Assembly: GCF_900105325.1 (NCBI RefSeq)
Contig: NZ_FNSU01000003.1
Span: 992,001-1,056,000 of the forward strand
DNA: 64,000 bases
Source: Pseudomonas marginalis
GTDB lineage: Bacteria; Pseudomonadota; Gammaproteobacteria; Pseudomonadales; Pseudomonadaceae
Direction: 5' to 3'
A program made the position numbers and the translations under genes. A model generated the notes under the pieces. That model worked only from the letters and a program-made list of their open reading frames with translations, made no database searches and was not told the origin of the DNA. Positions 8,105 through 16,388 of this stretch are shown here, piece after piece; position 1 is the first letter of the stretch; every line of letters starts with the position of its first letter.

Positions 8105-9427
8105 TTACAGCAAGGTGAACGGGTAGTCGACGATCACCCGTAGCTCATTCAAGTCACCATCGCGCTGGTCGGCGTTGGACGCCACGATGGCATCACGCAC
8201 GCGCAACGACAGGTTTTTTGCCGGGCCACTCTGGATCACATATTTGGCCTCCACGTCCGTCTCGTGATGGGCGCCGTCGGCACCGTAATCGCCGGCATAG
8301 GCGCTGTTGACCGGGGTGTGGGTGCCGTTGATGTCCGAACCGTTGATATAACGGCTCATGAAACTCAACCCCGGCACGCCATAACTGGCCATGTTCAAGT
8401 CATAACGAATCCCCCACGACTGCTCGCCCGGCCCGTTGAAGTCGCCCCACTGCACCGAGTTGGCCAGGAACACCGAATCGCCACCTTCACCCGCGCCGTT
8501 GTTACCGGTGCCGATGTAGTCAAAGGGCGTGTCGCCGTGCACCTTCTGGAACGACAGCGTCAGCGTGTGCGCCTGCAGGAACGAATAGGCCGCCGCCACC
8601 GAGTAGGTGGTGTTGTTGATCGCGCCGGCCTTGGCGGCGCCGGTGTCGAGGGTGCGGTACAGGTTGCCGTCCAGGGCCAGGGATTGGTCATGGGGAAGGG
8701 CGATGACGTAGTTGAGGTTGGTGTAGTACTGGCGCCAGATGTCTTCCAGTTCGCCGACATACAGTGTCGCGCTCAGTGACGGGGTGAAGGTGTATTTGCC
8801 GCCGACAAAGCTCGCGCTGTTGGCCGCCACGTTGGCGTAGGTGGCGTAAATATCGTGGTCATGGTTGCTGGTCATGCCGCTGTTGGTGCTGGTGAAGTGC
8901 CCGGCTTCCAGGTCCAGTCCGCTGATTTCGCTGCTGGTGAGATCAAAGCCGGTGGCGGTTTGCGGCAGCAGGCGGGTGCCGCCGGTGGCGAAGACCGGCG
9001 CGGTGGGCTGCATGTCACCGAACTTCAACTGGGTCTTGGAAATTTTGAGTTTCACCGCAGCACCGACGGAACCGTAGGCATTCTCGGGATCGCCGTGCCG
9101 ATCGGTCGGCAGGTCGCCGGTGCCGGCGTCCGCGTGGGTAGCGTCGAGTTTCAGCGCGCCGTAGGCGTAGGCATCCACGCCAAAGCCGAGGGTGCCCTGG
9201 GTGAAGCCCGAGGCGTAGTTGAGCATGGCGCCCTGGGCCCAGTCGCGGTTGTCGGCCTTGCCGCTCGCACGGTCGCGGTCGAAGTAATAGTTGCGCAACA
9301 AGCCGGTGACGCTGCTGCCGTCGATAAAACCCTTGGCATCGGCCTGGTCCGTGACGGACTCGGCAAACGCCACGGGGCTGATACTGGCGCACACCGCCAG
9401 CGCCAACAGGCTCCACTGTTTAATCAT
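8105..9427 (-). CDS. OprD-family outer-membrane porin
   Basis: A 440-residue outer-membrane protein with a clear Sec signal peptide (M-I-K-Q-W-S-L-L-A-L-A-V-C-A-S, cleavage near A-F-A/E). The mature part follows the OprD pattern: an N-terminal G-F-I-D-G-S-S-V-T-G-L-L-R-N-Y-Y-F-D-R-D motif, W-A-Q-G-A-M-L-N-Y-A-S-G-F-T-Q-G, and a C-terminal strand ending in a hydrophobic residue after D-Y-P-F-T. OprD proteins form 18-stranded channels specific for small carboxylates or basic amino acids. The substrate is not evident. The start at 9427 has a GGAAG about ten bases upstream. Confidence 0.88.
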   Translation of the reverse strand: MIKQWSLLALAVCASISPVAFAESVTDQADAKGFIDGSSVTGLLRNYYFDRDRASGKADNRDWAQGAMLNYASGFTQGTLGFGVDAYAYGALKLDATHADAGTGDLPTDRHGDPENAYGSVGAAVKLKISKTQLKFGDMQPTAPVFATGGTRLLPQTATGFDLTSSEISGLDLEAGHFTSTNSGMTSNHDHDIYATYANVAANSASFVGGKYTFTPSLSATLYVGELEDIWRQYYTNLNYVIALPHDQSLALDGNLYRTLDTGAAKAGAINNTTYSVAAAYSFLQAHTLTLSFQKVHGDTPFDYIGTGNNGAGEGGDSVFLANSVQWGDFNGPGEQSWGIRYDLNMASYGVPGLSFMSRYINGSDINGTHTPVNSAYAGDYGADGAHHETDVEAKYVIQSGPAKNLSLRVRDAIVASNADQRDGDLNELRVIVDYPFTLL

Positions 9428-9729
9428 GTTATTAACTTCCCCGGAATAATGAACGCGCACAGAAACGCCGCACTGTCTGGCAGGCGTACACGCTTGTATG
9501 GGCAGAATTTTAAAGTGAGGCGTTACGGTTTCTTATTGTCTTCGACGGGTTTGCCGAAGCTGACTCCAGGCAGATTTTGCGCGGCCTGCAGGTGTGCCGG
9601 GGATGAAACTCGATTAATTAAACTTCACTATTTTTAATCGGCGGGAGGTGTAGCGTGGGGACTGTCTTAGCCGCTCTGCTTCGACAATACCCTTTGGTTG
9701 CCGCCGTAGTTGCTACGGCGGATTTTTTT
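9428..9729 (+). ncRNA. Candidate small RNA ending at a strong plus-strand terminator
   Basis: The 376-base gap 9428-9803 has no convincing reading frame. It contains a strong intrinsic terminator on the plus strand (9701-9729), yet no plus-strand gene lies upstream after 8052 and both flanking genes run on the minus strand. This suggests a short RNA transcribed rightwards and ending near 9729. An AT-rich stretch at about 9612-9636 could hold its promoter, so the RNA itself might be roughly 100 bases, but the 5' end is not defined. The coordinates given cover the possible extent, not a mapped transcript. Confidence 0.35.
9701..9729 (+). terminator. Strong rho-independent terminator with no gene upstream
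   Basis: A perfect nine-base GC-rich stem, ccgccgtag and ctacggcgg with a ttg loop, is followed by attttttt. The T-tract is on the plus strand only. The reverse direction has no T-tract after the stem, so it does not serve the minus-strand gene that ends at 9804. Confidence 0.8.
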
Positions 9730-9803
9730 CCATGGGGAGTTTTTAAGTTGAACTAACAAGGGCGAGGGCGCTGGAGTAATTGGCCCCTTACTCCACGCAG
9801 TTA

Positions 9804-10673
9804 TTACTCTTCCACGTCCATGAACTCCTTGGCCCACGCCACGTAACTTTCAGGCAGCGTGTAGGTATGGGTCAGTTCCGTCGCACTGAGGTTCGAGGTG
9901 CTGTGGGTCAGCTGGCGCTGGGCACGGAGGCTGTCGTAAGTAGCCTTGATCGCCGCAAAGTACGCGCCATGGCCGGCAACCACCACGCGCACGCCCAAAT
10001 CCGCCAAGCGCTGGGCGTCGTTGAGCTTGGGATTGCCGTAGGTCACCAGCATCAGCGGCACGGTGAGGTTTTCCGCGATCTTCTCCAGGTGCTCGAAGTC
10101 GCTGACACCCACCATGCAGATGCCGTCGGCACCGGCTTTCTGATAAGCCCGGGTGCGCTCGATCACCGCTTCGGTGGACAACACGCCGGCGTTGGTCCGG
10201 GCGATGATCGACAGTTCAGGATCGACACGGGCTTCCAGGGCGGCGCGGACCTTGCCGATGCCTTCCTGGATGGAAATCAGGTCGGTGGATTTACGCCCGA
10301 ATTGTGCAGGCAGCAGCGTGTCTTCAATCGTCAATGCCGCGACGCCGGCGCGCTCAAGCTCTTCGACGGTGCGCATCACGTTGAGTGCATTGCCGTAACC
10401 GTGGTCGGCATCGGCAATAAAAGGCAACTGGGCGACGCGGCCGATACGGGTGGCCTGCTCGACGAACTCACTCAGCGTGATCAAGGCAAAATCGGGCGCC
10501 GCCAATACCTGCAACGACGCGACTGACCCTCCCAGGATACCCACCTCAAACCCCAGGTCTGCCGCGATACGGGCGGACATGGGGTCGAATACGGAAGCGG
10601 TTTCAACGCAGCTCGGCTTGGCCAGCAATTCGCGGAAGTTGCGGCGCAGCGTCGAATGAGATTTTTTGGGCAT
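9804..10673 (-). CDS. Oxaloacetate decarboxylase, isocitrate lyase/PEP mutase superfamily (PA4872-like)
   Basis: A 289-residue (beta/alpha)8-barrel protein, the same length as P. aeruginosa PA4872, which decarboxylates oxaloacetate to pyruvate. The metal-binding D-A-D-H-G-Y-G-N segment is at residues 88-95. The I-E-D motif is present, but the K-K-C-G-H catalytic loop of true isocitrate and methylisocitrate lyases is absent, replaced by A-Q-F-G-R-K. That difference is the family mark of the PA4872 group. It would act in the cytoplasm on C4 or related 2-oxo acids. The gene is divergent from the binding-protein gene at 10975, with a 301-base AT-rich spacer. Confidence 0.8.
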   Translation of the reverse strand: MPKKSHSTLRRNFRELLAKPSCVETASVFDPMSARIAADLGFEVGILGGSVASLQVLAAPDFALITLSEFVEQATRIGRVAQLPFIADADHGYGNALNVMRTVEELERAGVAALTIEDTLLPAQFGRKSTDLISIQEGIGKVRAALEARVDPELSIIARTNAGVLSTEAVIERTRAYQKAGADGICMVGVSDFEHLEKIAENLTVPLMLVTYGNPKLNDAQRLADLGVRVVVAGHGAYFAAIKATYDSLRAQRQLTHSTSNLSATELTHTYTLPESYVAWAKEFMDVEE

Positions 10674-10974
10674 GTTCTTTCCTGGCTCTGGTCATCGTCA
10701 CGTGACGATCTATGTCTATTCGTGGTCGCGCGAGATTACCATGCAGGCGGGTCGGGGATTATGACGTTTGAGCATGGGGTATGCTGGAAACAGATGGTGC
10801 ATGCTGGCCTTAAAATGCTTATTTCGCATTATTATAGAATTACGTTATGCATTATAAGAAGTTTACAGCGGCCGATCCGGTCCTTATGGTGTGGGCAGAT
10901 TATTCCTGTGAACACTATCGAGACCGTACGCGCGGATCGACTTGAACGGCCTGACAAGGCATCTGGAGACGAAC
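10674..10974. other. Divergent intergenic region, AT-rich
   Basis: These 301 bases separate the divergent decarboxylase and binding-protein genes and must hold both promoters. The centre (10821-10862) is strikingly AT-rich and contains tacgttatgcattata at 10841-10856, which matches 13 of 16 bases of a sequence at 30409-30424. No convincing gene, hairpin or sigma-54 site is seen. Confidence 0.5.
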
Positions 10975-11931
10975 GTGCGTTACCTGACGAGACTGGCGGC
11001 CGGGTTGGCGGCCGTATTGCTGTGCCTGACCGCGAATGCGCAAACACTGGTGGTGGGCGACCAAAGCTACAACGCCCAGGCCGCGATGGAAGCGGCGGGG
11101 GTGCTTGAAAACCTGCCCTATACCCTTGAATGGAAGCAGTTCACTGCCGGGTCGCCGGTTGCCGAAGCACTCAACGTCGGCAGCCTGGACATTGGCTTGC
11201 TGGGTGATGCGCCCGTGCTGTTCCTGGGCGCATTAGGCGCGCCCATCAAAGTGATTGCGGTCAGTCGGCAAAATCTCGACGGCGTGGCCATTCTGGTGAA
11301 AAAGGATTCGCCGATCAGGAGCCTTGCGGATCTCGCGGGCAAACGTGCGGCCATCTGGAAAGGCTCCTGGAGCCAGCAACTGCTGTTGACTGCGCTGGAT
11401 AAAGCCGGCGTGCCACGAGACTCACTGGAGTTGCGCTACCTCAGCGCGCTGGACGCCTCCCATGCGTTGGAAGGTGGTTCGGTGGACGTTATCGCCACCT
11501 GGGAACCTTACGTTACGCAGCAGGAACGCCAAGGTGCGCGGGTGCTCGCGACGGCTGACGGATTGATTCCGGCCCAGAGCTTCATTGCAGCCAACGCCCG
11601 TGCCGTCGAAGCCAAGCGTGTGCAGATCAGCGATTTTCTCCTGCGCCTGAAAAAGGCGCGTGACTGGGCTCGCCAAACCCCGGCCAACACCGACGCCTAT
11701 GCCGATGCGTGGGCCAGGCGTACGCGTGCGGACGCCGGTATAGCGCGCGCCTGGTTTGCCCGCGCGCGCACCACCGTCGAGCCGGTGACTGCCCAGTCGC
11801 CAGCAGAGGCGCAAAAAACCGTGGACTTTTTTGCCGGCCAAGGGCTGGTCAAACCGTACCCGGCAGCCAATCTGTTCGATCAGTCATTCGCGGCGTCCTT
11901 GCAGCCAGCCGTCGCTGATAACCAGCCGTGA
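10975..11931 (+). CDS. ABC transporter substrate-binding protein, sulfonate/taurine type (SsuA/TauA-like)
   Basis: A 318-residue periplasmic binding protein with a Sec signal peptide (V-R-Y-L-T-R-L-A-A-G-L-A-A-V-L-L-C-L-T, cleavage after A-N-A). Family features are the G-D-Q-S-Y-N-A-Q start, the A-L-N-V-G-S-L-D-I-G-L-L-G-D-A-P strand and the A-T-W-E-P-Y-V motif of aliphatic sulfonate, taurine and nitrate binding proteins. The GTG at 10975 with GGAG six bases upstream is preferred over the TTG at 10942. No permease or ATPase gene follows. The next gene is an LLM-type flavin monooxygenase, which supports a role in organosulfur scavenging. The ligand is unknown. Confidence 0.82.
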   Translation: MRYLTRLAAGLAAVLLCLTANAQTLVVGDQSYNAQAAMEAAGVLENLPYTLEWKQFTAGSPVAEALNVGSLDIGLLGDAPVLFLGALGAPIKVIAVSRQNLDGVAILVKKDSPIRSLADLAGKRAAIWKGSWSQQLLLTALDKAGVPRDSLELRYLSALDASHALEGGSVDVIATWEPYVTQQERQGARVLATADGLIPAQSFIAANARAVEAKRVQISDFLLRLKKARDWARQTPANTDAYADAWARRTRADAGIARAWFARARTTVEPVTAQSPAEAQKTVDFFAGQGLVKPYPAANLFDQSFAASLQPAVADNQP

Positions 11932-11953
11932 GGCGTCAAGGAATACTCTGGAC

Positions 11954-13279
11954 ATGACCAACAGACAGCTCAAACTGGGTGCCTTGACGATGGGCAGTGG
12001 CGGGCCGGGTCGCCATAACCTGTGGCTCGATCCTCAATTACCGGCCGACGCCAGCGTCAACGTCGATTGGTACATCGATATTGCGCGTCAGGCCGAGGCG
12101 GCGTTGTTCGACTTGATGTTTATCGTCGACAGCCAGTTCATCACACCGGGGTCGCCCTCCCATTATCTGAATCGGCTGGAACCGCTGACGCTGCTCTCGG
12201 CACTGGCTGTGAGCACACGCCAAATAGGCTTGGTCGGTACGCTGACCACCTCTTACAACTCGCCCTACAACGTTGCGCGGCGCCTGGCTTCACTGGACCT
12301 GATCAGCAAAGGTCGTGCGGGATGGAACGTGGTGACCAGCGGCGATGCCGGCACGGCAGGCAACTACAGCCGGGACGAACACTACGATTACGACACGCGC
12401 TACGGCCGAGCGGCTGAACACGTCCAGGTTGTGCAGGGCTTGTGGAACTCCTACGAGGAAGATGCCTTCGTGCGCGACCGGGCGACCGGGCAGTTTCTCG
12501 ACCCGAGCAAACTGCATCGCCTGAATCACCAGGGCGAGCACTTTTCGGTGGTCGGCCCGCTGAACATCCAACGCTCACCCCAAGGCCAGCCGGTGATATT
12601 CCAGGCCGGTGATTCGCCGCAGGGGCGCGAGCTGGGTGCCGCCACCGCCGATGTGATCTTTACCCATGCCGCCAGTATCGAGCAGGGCCAGGCTTTCTAC
12701 CGCGATATAAAGGGCAGGGCAGCACAAAGGGGGCGCGACCCGGAGCAGATACTGGTCATGCCTGGCGCTGAAATTTACGTCGGCGACACGGATGAGCACG
12801 CCCGTGAAATCGAGCAGCACTACCATCAGGTCGACCACAGCTTTGAACTCGCACTGAAGGAATTTGGACGTAACTTTGGCTGGCATGATTTCAGCCAGTA
12901 CGACCTCGATGCGCCGTTTCCCCAGGCAAGCCTCGAGTCTGCGCGCAGCAGCTTTTTTACCGCAGCCAAACGGATTGCCGATCAGGCTCGCGAGAAAGGT
13001 TTCACGTTGCGCCAGGCCGTAGAGTTTGGTCGCCAACTGCGTCCCGGCGCATTCGTGGGCACTGCTGACACGGTCGCGCAGAAAATGGCCGACTGGTTCG
13101 AGGCCCGCGCCGTGGATGGCTTCAACATCTACATCGGGCACCCCGAGCAATTCAAGCGTTTTACCCAAGACGTCATACCGTTATTACAGGCCCGTGGCGT
13201 GTATCGCAAAGCGTATGAAGGGACGACCCTGCGCGAAAGCCTGGGGTTGCCGATTCCGCGCTTTGAGCGCCGCAGTTAG
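11954..13279 (+). CDS. LLM-class flavin-dependent monooxygenase (NtaA/SnaA/DszA family)
   Basis: A 441-residue bacterial-luciferase-fold oxygenase of the NtaA/SnaA/DszA/DmoA subfamily. Its members use reduced FMN from a partner reductase to cleave or oxidise nitrilotriacetate, dimethyl sulfide, dibenzothiophene sulfone and similar compounds. Recognisable segments are the N-terminal H-N-L-W-L-D-P, the F-I-V-D-S-Q strand, S-K-G-R-A-G-W-N-V-V-T-S and the R-Y-G-R-A-A-E-H loop. The start at 11954 follows the binding-protein stop by 22 bases, so the two genes form an operon. No flavin reductase is adjacent. The substrate is probably the compound captured by the binding protein. Confidence 0.85.
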   Translation: MTNRQLKLGALTMGSGGPGRHNLWLDPQLPADASVNVDWYIDIARQAEAALFDLMFIVDSQFITPGSPSHYLNRLEPLTLLSALAVSTRQIGLVGTLTTSYNSPYNVARRLASLDLISKGRAGWNVVTSGDAGTAGNYSRDEHYDYDTRYGRAAEHVQVVQGLWNSYEEDAFVRDRATGQFLDPSKLHRLNHQGEHFSVVGPLNIQRSPQGQPVIFQAGDSPQGRELGAATADVIFTHAASIEQGQAFYRDIKGRAAQRGRDPEQILVMPGAEIYVGDTDEHAREIEQHYHQVDHSFELALKEFGRNFGWHDFSQYDLDAPFPQASLESARSSFFTAAKRIADQAREKGFTLRQAVEFGRQLRPGAFVGTADTVAQKMADWFEARAVDGFNIYIGHPEQFKRFTQDVIPLLQARGVYRKAYEGTTLRESLGLPIPRFERRS

Positions 13280-13313
13280 TGCCTCAACGCCCGGCGCACA
13301 GAAAACACAGTGG

Positions 13314-14984
13314 TTAAATCTTGAATTGCCTCAACAGGCCTTCCAGGCGATGACCGATGGCGTACAGCTCATCGACCGTGTGTACGCCGCTTTGGGTCTG
13401 GTCTGCGACGTTTTCAATCGCGCGGGCTATCTGGTGGACGCTGCGATTGATGGCCTCTGCAACCGACGTCTGCTCTTGCGCGGCGCTGGCGATGTGCGCG
13501 TTCATGGTGTTGATGGTAACGATCAACTCGACCGCCTTGCCCAGCGACTGCCCGGCTTGTCCAGCGTGCAGGCTGGCGCCATGACCTGCTGCGCCGGAGT
13601 GACTCATTGCAGTGACGACCTTGGTGGTGGCCTGGTCAAGGCGCTCGATCATCGCTTGAATTTCCTGGGTGCTGAGTTGCGTCCGGCTTGCCAGCGCGCG
13701 TACTTCGTCGGCAACCACGGCAAATCCGCGACCTGCATCCCCGGCCCGGGCGGCTTCGATCGCGGCGTTGAGTGCGAGAAGGTTGGTTTGCTCGGCGATC
13801 GAGCGGATTACATCCAGCACCGTGACAATGCCTGCTACATCGCCTTGCAGGCTTTTCAGCGAGGCGCCTCCCGCGGACAGGTCCTCGGTCAGGCTTCCCA
13901 ACCGGGTGATGCTTTCATTGACGACCTGCCTGGCGTGCTGGGCCTGCACATCGGTTTCGCCCGCTGCCTCTGAAGCGCTCTGGGCACTGTTGGCGACCTC
14001 TTGCGCCGCAGATGACATCTGATTGATTGCTGCAGCGACTTGATCGGTTTCCTGGCGTTGCTGTTCCATGACCTGATCGATGCATTTGCTCTGTTCGGCC
14101 ACCTGGGTCACGGATGTATTCAATTCTCTGGCCATGCCGACGATCTGGCCGACCAGCCCATGAATCTTATCGGCGAAGGCATTGAACGACACGGCCACCT
14201 GGCCGAACTCGTCGCGGCCGATGGGTAAGCGCCGTGTCAGATCGCCTTCGCCCGCTGCGATTTCATCAAGGTGCTCGCGAATCCGCGAGAGGGGACGCAG
14301 GCTGCTTTTAACCATTAACACTGCGAGCACACCGGTGATCCCGAGCGCAATCAAGGCAATGACGGTTATCCCGTAGACCAGGCTGCGCACACGCTGATGG
14401 ATTTCCCCTCGTACTTGGGCAACCTGGCTTTCGATTCGGTCGAGATTGATCGCGGTGACCACGACCATGTCCCAAGCTGGCAGGTAAAAGCTGTAAGCCA
14501 GCTTGGGAGCGACTTTATCCGTATTGATCAGGGCCCCCGAATAGTTGACGAAGTGGCTGTCGTTCTTCGCTGCGGCAACCATTTCCCGATTCAGGTAAAT
14601 CCCGTTCTTGTCTTTGCGGTCACTCATGTTGGTGCCGACGCCTTCACTGCTGTCACCACGAAACAGGCGCACGACCTGACTGTCGTAACCGATAAAATAG
14701 CCGTCGTCCCCATACTTCATTTTCGACAGTCGCGCGATCGCCAGCGCACGCGTTGCGGTGTCCCCCGTCTCGGCCTGCGCATACAGCTCCGCTACCGAGG
14801 TTCGGGCAAGGTTGGCGTAGTCTTTCAAGCGTTCCCGGCTTTCATCCAGCAGGCGTTTCCGGGTCGCCGTGACTTCCTGCTCGGCGCTCGACAGCAAGGT
14901 GGTGCTCGTTGTCAGCGCCAGCACCGTGGACAACAGCACCACCGGAGTCAGCACCAGCATCAGTACTTTGTTTTTAAACAGCAT
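13314..14984 (-). CDS. Methyl-accepting chemotaxis protein with periplasmic single Cache domain
   Basis: A 556-residue membrane chemoreceptor. One transmembrane helix lies at about residues 7-28. A periplasmic sCache_2-like domain of about 150 residues follows (K-Y-G-D-D-G-Y-F-I-G-Y-D, then L-P-A-W-D-M-V-V-V-T). A second transmembrane helix is at about 200-222, then HAMP and the signalling domain with I-A-E-Q-T-N-L-L-A-L-N-A-A-I-E-A-A-R-A-G. Receptors of this type often bind small carboxylates such as acetate, propionate, lactate or pyruvate. It lies directly downstream of an OprD porin and two carboxylate transporters on the same strand, so a carboxylate ligand is likely. AGGAA precedes the ATG. 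Confidence 0.88.
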   Translation of the reverse strand: MLFKNKVLMLVLTPVVLLSTVLALTTSTTLLSSAEQEVTATRKRLLDESRERLKDYANLARTSVAELYAQAETGDTATRALAIARLSKMKYGDDGYFIGYDSQVVRLFRGDSSEGVGTNMSDRKDKNGIYLNREMVAAAKNDSHFVNYSGALINTDKVAPKLAYSFYLPAWDMVVVTAINLDRIESQVAQVRGEIHQRVRSLVYGITVIALIALGITGVLAVLMVKSSLRPLSRIREHLDEIAAGEGDLTRRLPIGRDEFGQVAVSFNAFADKIHGLVGQIVGMARELNTSVTQVAEQSKCIDQVMEQQRQETDQVAAAINQMSSAAQEVANSAQSASEAAGETDVQAQHARQVVNESITRLGSLTEDLSAGGASLKSLQGDVAGIVTVLDVIRSIAEQTNLLALNAAIEAARAGDAGRGFAVVADEVRALASRTQLSTQEIQAMIERLDQATTKVVTAMSHSGAAGHGASLHAGQAGQSLGKAVELIVTINTMNAHIASAAQEQTSVAEAINRSVHQIARAIENVADQTQSGVHTVDELYAIGHRLEGLLRQFKI

Positions 14985-15043
14985 GCGTGGGGTTCCTCAC
15001 CTGAATCTGTAGGAAAGCGGCCGCAAGGGCCGCGATCGTCGAC

Positions 15044-16297
15044 TTACCAAAGGGCAATGTCATAGGTGAGGTAGAGGCGATTACTGTCGCGGCCGCGGGA
15101 GAACTCAGAGCGGTAGACATAGTTGCGCATGCGTACGCCCAGGCCCTTGAACGTGCCGGCTTGCACAACGTAAGCCAGCTCGGTATCCCGCTCCCATTCC
15201 TTGACTGTGGTGGTGGACTTGCCGTCATTGCCGCTCAGGTAGCGCGTTGAGAAGGTCAGGCCGGGCACGCCGACGGCGGCGAAGTTGTAGCCATAGTTGA
15301 GCATCCAGGTCTTCTCGCCCTCCTCAATGAATTTGCCGATGCCGGCATTACTGAACGAGTAGACGGTCGCGCCGCTGATGTAGGGTAATCCGGCATCACC
15401 GCGAAGGGCCTGGTAGCCGCCACCGAGGGTATGGCCTGAGATCACGTAGGACAACTGGCCGCTGAACATGTCATTGTCGATTTTGCCTGCGTAGGCCGAG
15501 CCGCTATCAACGCTGTTGAAGTAGCGCAGGTCGCTGGTCAGCACGCCACCGGCCAGCGGCAGGTCATGCTGGATGCCAGCGAAGTTCTGTCGGTAGAAGT
15601 GCTCGAGTTCCCCGTAGAAATAACTCAAGCGCAGGTTTTTGCCCCATTTGTACTCAGCCCCGGCGTAGTTGAAATCTCCGGATTTTTCCCCGCTGTAGCC
15701 ATCAGGCACGATCGGCACGCTGTTGGTGGAGTCGCGCAGTTTGAAACGGTCCAGATGCCCGCCGGTCACGGTCAGGTTCTCGATGTCGCTGCTGCTGACC
15801 TGGGTGCCCTGGTAGGTCTGGGGCAACAAGCGCGCATCGTTGTAAATCAACACCGGCGTCTTGGGCAGCAAGGTGCCGTACTTGACAGTGGTTTTGGCGA
15901 ACCTGGCTTTTGCCGTAGCGCCGGCGCTGGCAAACTCGCCGGCCGCCCGCCCGTCATCATGCACCGGCATGAGCCCGGTGCCACTGCGCCCGCGCCCTGA
16001 ATCGAGCTTTACCCCATAGAGCCCCAGGGCGTCCACGCCGAAGCCGAGGGGGCCCGCAGTAAATCCGGACTGATAGTCCAGCAGAAATCCCTGGGCCCAC
16101 TCGGTGCGTTCGCTTTTTGCCGTTCTGGCGGCCCGCGCACTCAAGCCGTGCTCGTCGCGAAAGTTCTCGTTGAAATACACATTGCGCAGTTGCAGCTTGA
16201 GCTTGCTGTCATCAATAAAACCTTCGGCGTTGGCCGCCGCGACGGGTACCAGGCCTAACGCGCAAAACAAAGCTCGACGGGTATACATAGGGTTCAT
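15044..16297 (-). CDS. OprD-family outer-membrane porin
   Basis: A 417-residue porin with an N-terminal signal (M-N-P-M-Y-T-R-R-A-L-F-C-A-L-G-L-V, cleavage near A-N-A/E). OprD hallmarks are G-F-I-D-D-S-K-L-K-L-Q-L-R-N-V-Y-F-N-E-N, W-A-Q-G-F-L-L-D-Y-Q-S-G-F-T and the R-L-L-P-Q-T-Y-Q-G-T motif. The protein ends in L-T-Y-D-I-A-L-W, a typical terminal aromatic for outer-membrane insertion. It follows a CitMHS symporter by 91 bases and precedes a Cache chemoreceptor by 59, all on one strand. It is therefore likely the outer-membrane entry channel for a di- or tricarboxylate. It is only distantly similar to the porin at 8105. Confidence 0.88.
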   Translation of the reverse strand: MNPMYTRRALFCALGLVPVAAANAEGFIDDSKLKLQLRNVYFNENFRDEHGLSARAARTAKSERTEWAQGFLLDYQSGFTAGPLGFGVDALGLYGVKLDSGRGRSGTGLMPVHDDGRAAGEFASAGATAKARFAKTTVKYGTLLPKTPVLIYNDARLLPQTYQGTQVSSSDIENLTVTGGHLDRFKLRDSTNSVPIVPDGYSGEKSGDFNYAGAEYKWGKNLRLSYFYGELEHFYRQNFAGIQHDLPLAGGVLTSDLRYFNSVDSGSAYAGKIDNDMFSGQLSYVISGHTLGGGYQALRGDAGLPYISGATVYSFSNAGIGKFIEEGEKTWMLNYGYNFAAVGVPGLTFSTRYLSGNDGKSTTTVKEWERDTELAYVVQAGTFKGLGVRMRNYVYRSEFSRGRDSNRLYLTYDIALW

Positions 16298-16388
16298 GGC
16301 AAATGACTCGTTGTTGTTATTTGGGGTACAGGTCGGCACGCGCCTCGTGAGTGACGCGCGCTGGAAGGCAGCAGGGGTTATGGGTGGA

